Below the pieces are notes generated by a model. It saw nothing but the letters and a program-made list of their open reading frames with translations, searched no databases and was not told the origin of the DNA. 64,000 bases of DNA, from positions 1 to 64,000 of the forward strand of contig JAPEUQ010000022.1 of NCBI GenBank assembly GCA_027946365.1, given 5' to 3'. The position numbers and the translations under genes are program-made. Positions 58,246 to 64,000 of this stretch are shown here, one piece after another. Positions within the stretch are counted from its first letter, which is position 1; each line of letters starts with the position of its first letter. This DNA is from Kalmusia sp. IMI 367209. Taxonomy: Eukaryota; Ascomycota; Dothideomycetes; Pleosporales; Didymosphaeriaceae.

Positions 58246-59325
58246 AATAGATGGATTCAGGGATCAAGTTGTGTTTCAGTTTTGGAGACTGATAGATCTT
58301 TCTAATCATGATGTTACTGTACTTTTGATTCCCCTTGGGTCTTTGTCGAGACAGGTGTCAGTTTCAAATATTGCTCCATATTGCCGCTGTCTCCAAAAGT
58401 CCTGCGTTTCAAGGTTTAGGGTATTAGCGTACAATGGATTGCAAGCTGCTATATTCGAATTCAGTGTGTACCATGATAATTGATCTAGGACGGTGTTTGT
58501 TTGCGTCAATACAAACGATATAGAAACAGCGATCTTAAAGCAGCGACTTGGTCTGCGGACCAATTTGTCATACTCGAAATTGCGTCTGACATTTTTTACT
58601 CTCCCTAAATATATTCTACATTGCCGACTCCGCTCTACTCAATCTAGGAATGTATGTTGATTCTATTTGTACAACTTTTGACAACATAAGAAGCTTCAGG
58701 CGGACATTATCATCCATTCTCGATTGTCATTCCCAGCCACATCGTTAAGATAAAGCGTATAGATACATTGCAGAGCAAGCCACTTCAACACGTGCGGTAT
58801 ATAAAGGATGGTCCCCCGATTTCTGTTCTATAATGCTGACAGCAGTGTAGCCCAGTAGCTAGTTCGAATATACATATAGATAGCTGAGAGTTCTCGAAAT
58901 CAAACCCACATGACACGGCACATAATCATGGGGGAGTGTATGTGCTCTGCTAGATGGGTGACCTGCAAGGAATTGATTCGCGACTGGAGCCGCCATTTTG
59001 AGAAGGCGCTAGAAGCTCGAGTTTAAGAGCTATGAGTTATAGGAGCCTCAGTACTTCAGCACTAGGGAGGACTGTTTGGACCATTCTTGCGGTGACGCAC
59101 TATAGAGGATGGAGCATTAGAGGAGGCTATTCTGTTTTAAGACTGGCGCGACTATCGTGAACCGGACGTTGCTGTGGTGATGGGGCTTATTAAGCCAGCA
59201 ACGCTTGGAGCAACACACAACAAAGCTCGGTCGCACCCGCTTCTCCACTTCCATTAATCACATCCACCTTTGAACACCTCCAGCACAGCATACTTTCGCC
59301 TGGTATACAACTAACCGCAAACACA
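58246..59325. other. Intergenic, promoter of the BRCT-repeat gene
   Basis: No gene is supported. The final 130 bp before 59326 are CA/CT-rich, typical of a fungal 5' leader. Confidence 0.4.
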
Positions 59326-62055
59326 ATGGTTGCGACACGTTCCCGCGCCGTCAAGGCCACGGAGGACACTGCGCCCGCAACAACCAACACCCTCAACGCG
59401 CCGCCGAAGCGCGCAGGCAAGCGCAAGGCCACCGAGGTCGTGCCTGCCGAACCCGAACCGAAAGAAGTGAAGAAGGCGAAGACAGAGCCTAAGGCGAAGC
59501 CCACGAAGAAGCCTGCGGTGAAAGCTGCCCCAAAAGCGGCTAGCAAAGCTGCCGAAAAAGCTGCCGCCTCAAAGCCCGCTCCCACAAAGCTTACCGCCAA
59601 GACCACGAGACGCACCACGAAGGCCCCGGAGACGATAGAAGAGACAGAAGCCGCCACAAAGAAGCCGATAGTTGAAGAGCCGAAACCAGCGAAGCGCGCT
59701 GTTCGTGGCCGTAAAGCTGCTGCAGCCGACCCGCCCGTCGTTGAACTCGAAGCCGAGCTCGAAGAGTCGCTCAATGAGATTGATGAGATGCTTGCTGTTG
59801 AGCAGCCCATTAAGCGCGCCACCCGCGCCCGCAAGGCTCCCGTCGAACCCGCTAAGTCGACCAAGCCCGCTGCCGCAAAGCCTATCAAGAAACCTATCGC
59901 CACGGTGGCTCCTCAACGCGCGACTCGGGGACGCAAAGCTACTGTGTCTATCGCTCCTCCGGCCACTAGCGCCATCATAGCATCGCCGCTCAAAGCACCG
60001 GCCCGTAAGCCTGTTCGAAAGGCTAAGACCATAGCTAAGACCGACACGGTGATCGATCAGGATATATTGAAGGAGCTTCCTGCAACACTGTCAAAGAAGC
60101 CTGCAGATACCGCCGCGCTGACATTACCCAAGGACTTGCCTGCAAAGCTTGCGAGTTCTCCCAAGACCCCGGCAGCCAGCGAAGAGACACTACAGGCAGT
60201 CCTTAACCAAGAGGCCCTCGGAGAGCTCCCTATCGAATACCCAAAGACGCCCGCACATATAGTTGAGGTCTATGGCAACCAGAGGGCGTTCAACGAGCTT
60301 CCAAACTACCCCAAAACCCCGGCCCACATTGCTGAGGCATACGGAAACCAAAAAACGCTCAATGAGTTGCCTAGTTATCCGAAAACACCTGCACACATCG
60401 TTTCTGCATACAAAAATCAGACCGCTTTCAAAGAGCTCCCAGAATACCCTAAGACTCCAGCCCATGTTGTCGAAGCACATGGCAACCGAACGGCCCTTGA
60501 CGAGCTGCCTGGGTATCCCAACACTCCTGCTCACATCGCCTCCGCATATAGGAACCAGAACGCATTCAACGAGCTCCCTGTCGACTACCCGAAGACTCCG
60601 GCTCATATCGCCGAGGCTCACGATAATCAAAATGCCTTTGATGAGCTCCCCGCCGGTTATCCAAAGACGCCCTCACACGTTACGGAAGCTTTCAACAATC
60701 AGCAAGCATTTGAGCAACTAGCTCAGTATCCGAAGACCCCAAGTCATATAGCTGAAGCTTTCGGAAACCAACAAGCATTTCAACAGCTCGCCGAGTACCC
60801 GCAGACGCCGGCGCACATTGTCGCCCCTGTATCTACGCGAGAGGCCCTCAGAGAGCTCCCTATTGACTACCCTGCCACACCCGCACATATCATGACTATC
60901 AAGCAAGGCCTCGACGAACTACCCAGCTACCCGAATACCCCAGCACCAAAGGAGGTAGAGACTCCTCCCAAAGGAGCTGGGAGCATGACGAAACTTTCAA
61001 GCGACATTGGATCGAACGAAGATTTCGAGTCTGCGCTTGAGGTCAACGACTTTGATCTTATGCAGATCGATGGTGATGAGTACATTGTTTCAAGCAATGC
61101 TCACAAGGAGAACATCACCTTTACCAACATTGTGAACTTGGCTCCATTGCATCCTCCTGTCTTGGCTGCACCCACTTCTCCAACCAAATCTGCGATGCGC
61201 TCGCCCTTTAAGAATGTCGCCAAAACGCCTAAGAAGACTGTCACTTGGGATGAGGATGACGACTGTGAGAGCGATTGCTTTGGCTATACAGGCCTACTCC
61301 GCGGTACGAGGTTCCTTGTGGATGTGACCTCAAAAGGCGAAGACCAAGGCTTTCTCTTCATCAGCTTGCTAGAGGATATGGGCGCACAAGTATTCCGTGA
61401 ATGGACCGACAATACTTCTCTGACACACGTACTGTTCAAAGAAGGATCAAAAATCACTCTTGAGAAGGTAGCTGCCTCGAACGGCTCCGTCAAGTGTGTC
61501 AATACTGGCTGGCTGGTAGACGTGGAGAAAGAGAAGAAGCGCTTAGACGAAACACAGTACCTTGTCGATTTGGCCACTGCGACTGTGTGCACGCCTGTGC
61601 ATCGGGCTCCGAGACAGAGACGTGATTTCTTCACACCAGCGAAGACTCCCTCAAGGTTCGTCAATGTCCTTGAATCAGGCTCTGCGACCTCGATACCGTC
61701 AGTGCCGTCCACGCCTACATCTTCAGATTTCGATCGTTCAATCGCGTCTATTGAGGACAAGGAGAATTCGATCGAGAACAGCATCTTTTTCCAGAAGGGC
61801 GCCATGTCAGTTCCGGCAAAGAAGTCCTGGCTTCTAGCTAAGAGCCCAATGAAGACACCGTCGAAGCAAAGTTTCCTTGGCCAGACTCCTCTCAAGGTCT
61901 CCTCGATTATGAAGAAGACACCTTCAACGCCGGGTCAAAGTTTCATCCAGTCTCCCATCAAATTCTTCTCGACTACCAAGAAGAGGTCTGCGGTGCAGAG
62001 CTTTGGTGGTGGCCTCGCGTCAACTCCAGCCAAGAAGCTGCGATTCACGCCCTAG
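59326..62055 (+). CDS. BRCT-domain protein with Lys/Ala-rich N-terminus and TP-containing tandem repeats
   Basis: A single-exon protein of 909 residues, probably a nuclear chromatin or DNA-damage protein. Residues 1-270 are histone-H1-like, rich in Lys, Ala, Pro and Thr (KAAPKAASKAAEKAAASKP). Residues about 305-540 are eleven tandem units of 20-24 residues, consensus YPKTPAHIxEAYGNQ-AFNELP. Residues about 650-755 form a BRCT domain: FGYTGLLRGTRFLVDV at its start, FISLLEDMGAQVF, LTHVLFKEGS, then VKCVNTGWLVDVEKEKKRLD with the conserved GW. After it come RQRRDFFTPAKTP and several S/T-P motifs (MKTPSKQSFLGQTPLK). A Ser/Thr-Pro density this high suggests CDK-type phosphorylation, an inference. I do not recognise a named orthologue. 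The XPG/Rad2 gene lies 565 bp downstream on the same strand. Confidence 0.85.
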   Translation: MVATRSRAVKATEDTAPATTNTLNAPPKRAGKRKATEVVPAEPEPKEVKKAKTEPKAKPTKKPAVKAAPKAASKAAEKAAASKPAPTKLTAKTTRRTTKAPETIEETEAATKKPIVEEPKPAKRAVRGRKAAAADPPVVELEAELEESLNEIDEMLAVEQPIKRATRARKAPVEPAKSTKPAAAKPIKKPIATVAPQRATRGRKATVSIAPPATSAIIASPLKAPARKPVRKAKTIAKTDTVIDQDILKELPATLSKKPADTAALTLPKDLPAKLASSPKTPAASEETLQAVLNQEALGELPIEYPKTPAHIVEVYGNQRAFNELPNYPKTPAHIAEAYGNQKTLNELPSYPKTPAHIVSAYKNQTAFKELPEYPKTPAHVVEAHGNRTALDELPGYPNTPAHIASAYRNQNAFNELPVDYPKTPAHIAEAHDNQNAFDELPAGYPKTPSHVTEAFNNQQAFEQLAQYPKTPSHIAEAFGNQQAFQQLAEYPQTPAHIVAPVSTREALRELPIDYPATPAHIMTIKQGLDELPSYPNTPAPKEVETPPKGAGSMTKLSSDIGSNEDFESALEVNDFDLMQIDGDEYIVSSNAHKENITFTNIVNLAPLHPPVLAAPTSPTKSAMRSPFKNVAKTPKKTVTWDEDDDCESDCFGYTGLLRGTRFLVDVTSKGEDQGFLFISLLEDMGAQVFREWTDNTSLTHVLFKEGSKITLEKVAASNGSVKCVNTGWLVDVEKEKKRLDETQYLVDLATATVCTPVHRAPRQRRDFFTPAKTPSRFVNVLESGSATSIPSVPSTPTSSDFDRSIASIEDKENSIENSIFFQKGAMSVPAKKSWLLAKSPMKTPSKQSFLGQTPLKVSSIMKKTPSTPGQSFIQSPIKFFSTTKKRSAVQSFGGGLASTPAKKLRFTP
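60238..60945 (+). repeat. Coding tandem repeat, 11 units of 20-24 residues
   Basis: Each unit starts YP(K/N/Q/A)TP(A/S)H(I/V) and ends with (N/D/E)ELP or a variant. Units 1-8 are 23-24 residues; units 9 and 10 drift and unit 11 is cut after YPNTPAP. At the DNA level copies differ substantially, mainly at third positions, so the array is old and the protein pattern appears to be maintained. Confidence 0.9.
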
Positions 62056-62620
62056 TGCGTGCTGTTAAGATGTGATTGGTAAGATCTAGACTATATTCAT
62101 GTCGTCGATGTAGTATAGGTCCTCAAAGGACCCTACAAATCGACTGACATTGCAGAGCGTTTGTACAGCCCTTTGTTTTTTGTCCATACAGAGCCATAAG
62201 GCTTGTTTGTGTAAACTGGTGTTTGGTGACTACTGTCGGGCGGGATATACCCTTCGCTGGCATAAGGATGGGAAGGGTTTGGCGTTGTAAATAGCTTGCT
62301 TTGTGTTTTGTTTACATTGAATGGATACCGTCGTGGGCTGTAACGATGAAATGAAGAATGAATACAACTCCTAGAAAGATTTGAGACTCTCCGTGCTGTG
62401 TCGTAGTAAAGCGATGTGTTTAGATTTTCATTTTGTCTAGTTCACGTTTGGTAAGAAGCCTTGACGCGACGTGAGCGGGACCCTCGGCAACGGCGCCACG
62501 ACTACACGTCATGGACGCGGAGTCACAAGGCAGCACTTCTCCCGCCTCGCGGCCTCGCCCAAACGCCCCCTTCGACCTCTCCGCCGCTTCCTCGATGATA
62601 GCCATATCCAGGCCATCGCC
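62056..62620. other. Intergenic between BRCT gene and rad2/XPG gene
   Basis: About 565 bp with no gene recognised. It holds the BRCT-gene transcript end and the rad2 promoter. Confidence 0.4.
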
Positions 62621-64000
62621 ATGGGTGTCACCGGCCTGTGGACCGTCCTCCAGCCGTGCGCGCGCCCTATCAAGATCGAAACGCTGAACAAGAAGCGCCT
62701 CGCCGTCGATGCCTCTATCTGGATTTACCAGTTCCTCAAAGCTGTGCGCGACAAGGAGGGCAATGCGCTGCGCAACAGCCACATCGTCGGCTTTTTCCGC
62801 CGAATCTGCAAGCTCCTCTTCTTCGGCATCAAACCCGTCTTCGTGTTTGACGGCGGTGCACCGGCACTCAAGCGACAGACTATTAACAATCGCAAGTCGC
62901 GGCGCGAGGGCAGACGGGAAGATGCGGTGCGCACAGCTGGCAAACTACTAGCGCTGCAGATGCAGAGGGTCGCCGAGGAAGAGGAGAAGAAGAGGAAGGA
63001 GGCTGCGAAGCATCCCCGTGAGGAGCCGCAGGAGGATATACCGGACAACCTTGTCTATGCTGAGGAGGTCATACAGACGCAGCAGGAGCGCCTTGCGAAC
63101 CGCAAGTTCAAGCGGAAGGACCAGTACCATCTGCCGGAGCTCGGCGTGTCGCTGGCCGAGATGGGCGGGCCCAACGATCCTCGTATCATGTCGCTCGAAG
63201 AGCTGGAGGAGTACGCAAGGCAGTTCGATAGAGGCGAGGATATCAATGTTTATGACTTCTCTAAGATTGACTTCGATAGCCCATTTTTCACAAGCTTACC
63301 TGCATCCGATCGATATAACATCCTCAATGCTGCACGACTAAGAAGTCGGCTTCGGTTAGGGTACTCGAAAGACCAGCTTGACGCCATGTTTCCTGATCGC
63401 ATGGCCTTCTCCAAGTTTCAGATCGAGAGAGTGCGCGAACGCAACGAACTTACGCAACGCTTGATGAACATCAATGGCATGTCGGACGATTCAATGTTTG
63501 GTGCAGGCAGCGCTAATCGCGTCGCTGGTGACAAGGGAAGGGAATATGTCCTTGTCAAGAATGACGGTGTGGAGGGCGGATGGGCACTCGGTGTTGTCAC
63601 AAACAAAGATGAGGGCAAGGCCGATAAGCCCATCGACGTAGACCGGATACCAGCTGAAGATGTAGAGGACGAAGAGTGGGAAGAAGAAGAGGACGATTTT
63701 GAAGACGTACCCATTGAAGGCTTGAACAGATTACCAAAGCCACCACTTGGTATGACTGCGCGTGATCGCGAAGGCAGAGATTTCATATCACGAGAGCTTG
63801 CAAAGCGTCGTCAGAAGTTTTATGCTTCGCGGAAAGCGAAACCATCTCAGCGAAGAGCGGCTAGAGCAACCGGGGCAGTCCCAGTGAACCAAGACCCCGA
63901 CTCTCTTTTCCTAGCAGAAGATGATGATCCGCAGGAGTGGGAAAATGTGCCAGAAGCAAGCGGGAATGATCCGTTCGAGGAACCCGGAGACGATGAGGAA
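62621..64000 (+). CDS. rad2: Rad2/XPG nucleotide-excision-repair endonuclease, N-terminal part
   Basis: A structure-specific nuclease that makes the 3' incision in nucleotide-excision repair. The frame from ATG 62621 is open for 460 codons to the window edge with no intron or stop, so the gene continues outside. Residues 1-95 are the XPG N-domain: MGVTGLWTVLQPCARPIKIE, then LAVDASIWIYQFLKAVRD with metal-ligand Asp30, and KPVFVFDGGAPALKRQT with Asp77. These positions equal the known acidic residues of human XPG, which favours Rad2/XPG over FEN1 or Exo1. A long spacer follows, Glu/Lys-rich, with PELGVSLAEMGGPNDPRIMS and the acidic segment EDEEWEEEEDDFEDVPIEG. Such a spacer between N and I domains is a hallmark of XPG. 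The I-domain lies beyond the window. Confidence 0.93.
   Translation, partial: MGVTGLWTVLQPCARPIKIETLNKKRLAVDASIWIYQFLKAVRDKEGNALRNSHIVGFFRRICKLLFFGIKPVFVFDGGAPALKRQTINNRKSRREGRREDAVRTAGKLLALQMQRVAEEEEKKRKEAAKHPREEPQEDIPDNLVYAEEVIQTQQERLANRKFKRKDQYHLPELGVSLAEMGGPNDPRIMSLEELEEYARQFDRGEDINVYDFSKIDFDSPFFTSLPASDRYNILNAARLRSRLRLGYSKDQLDAMFPDRMAFSKFQIERVRERNELTQRLMNINGMSDDSMFGAGSANRVAGDKGREYVLVKNDGVEGGWALGVVTNKDEGKADKPIDVDRIPAEDVEDEEWEEEEDDFEDVPIEGLNRLPKPPLGMTARDREGRDFISRELAKRRQKFYASRKAKPSQRRAARATGAVPVNQDPDSLFLAEDDDPQEWENVPEASGNDPFEEPGDDEE

Overview
This is a nuclear window from a filamentous ascomycete (Pezizomycotina). The protein set (HET-ankyrin, GH92, three Zn2Cys6 regulators, a Ser/Thr-rich single-pass protein) suggests a Dothideomycete, probably Pleosporales; that placement is inference from protein style, not a database match. 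Introns are mostly 45-60 bp with GT..AG ends and a CTRAY-like branch site. Genes lie on both strands with several head-to-head promoters. There are no operons.

Layout. 0.4-2.9 kb: decayed HET-domain/ankyrin gene. 3.7-4.4 kb: Ser/Thr-rich single-pass membrane protein (-). 5.3-8.1 kb: GH92 alpha-mannosidase (-), seven exons, one in-frame TAG. 9.2-11.7 kb: Zn2Cys6 regulator (-), divergent from a YUCCA-like flavin monooxygenase (12.4-14.5 kb, +). 14.8-17.1 kb: RNF10/Mag2-type RING E3 (-), head-to-head with a Ubp3/USP10-type deubiquitinase (17.7-20.8 kb, +). 21.2-22.5 kb: dienelactone hydrolase (-), divergent from an SDR (22.8-23.6 kb, +). 24 kb: relic of a membrane protein. 25.8-26.6 kb: 2-Cys peroxiredoxin (-). 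27.2-29.4 kb: SLC33A1-type acetyl-CoA transporter (-), divergent from a CENP-O/Mcm21 kinetochore protein (29.8-30.7 kb, +). 31.3-31.8 kb: small GPI-type secreted protein. 32.7-33.6 kb: glutathione transferase with one TGA. 34.1-35.7 kb (+) and 36.1-38.7 kb (-): two convergent Zn2Cys6 regulators. 42.0-43.7 kb: secreted type-B carboxylesterase. 44.7-46.4 kb: unrecognised basic protein. 47.2-47.5 kb: alpha/beta-hydrolase relic. 51.8-52.8 kb: bZIP factor. 55.6-56.6 kb: phosducin-like protein (PLP2). 59.3-62.1 kb: BRCT protein with an eleven-fold TP-containing repeat. 62.6 kb to the right edge: N-terminal part of Rad2/XPG nuclease.

Most attractive signals. (1) The divergent Mag2/RNF10 and Ubp3/USP10 genes: homologous enzymes elsewhere add and remove ubiquitin on 40S ribosomal proteins, so this looks like a linked writer/eraser pair. 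(2) The periodic YPKTPAHI repeat in the BRCT protein. (3) An unusual number of otherwise well-preserved genes broken by single stops or frameshifts (GH92, GST, the Ubp3 N-terminus, HET-ANK, two relics). Several nonsense changes fit C-to-T/G-to-A transitions. Either local gene loss or sequence error could explain them, and the raw sequence alone cannot decide.
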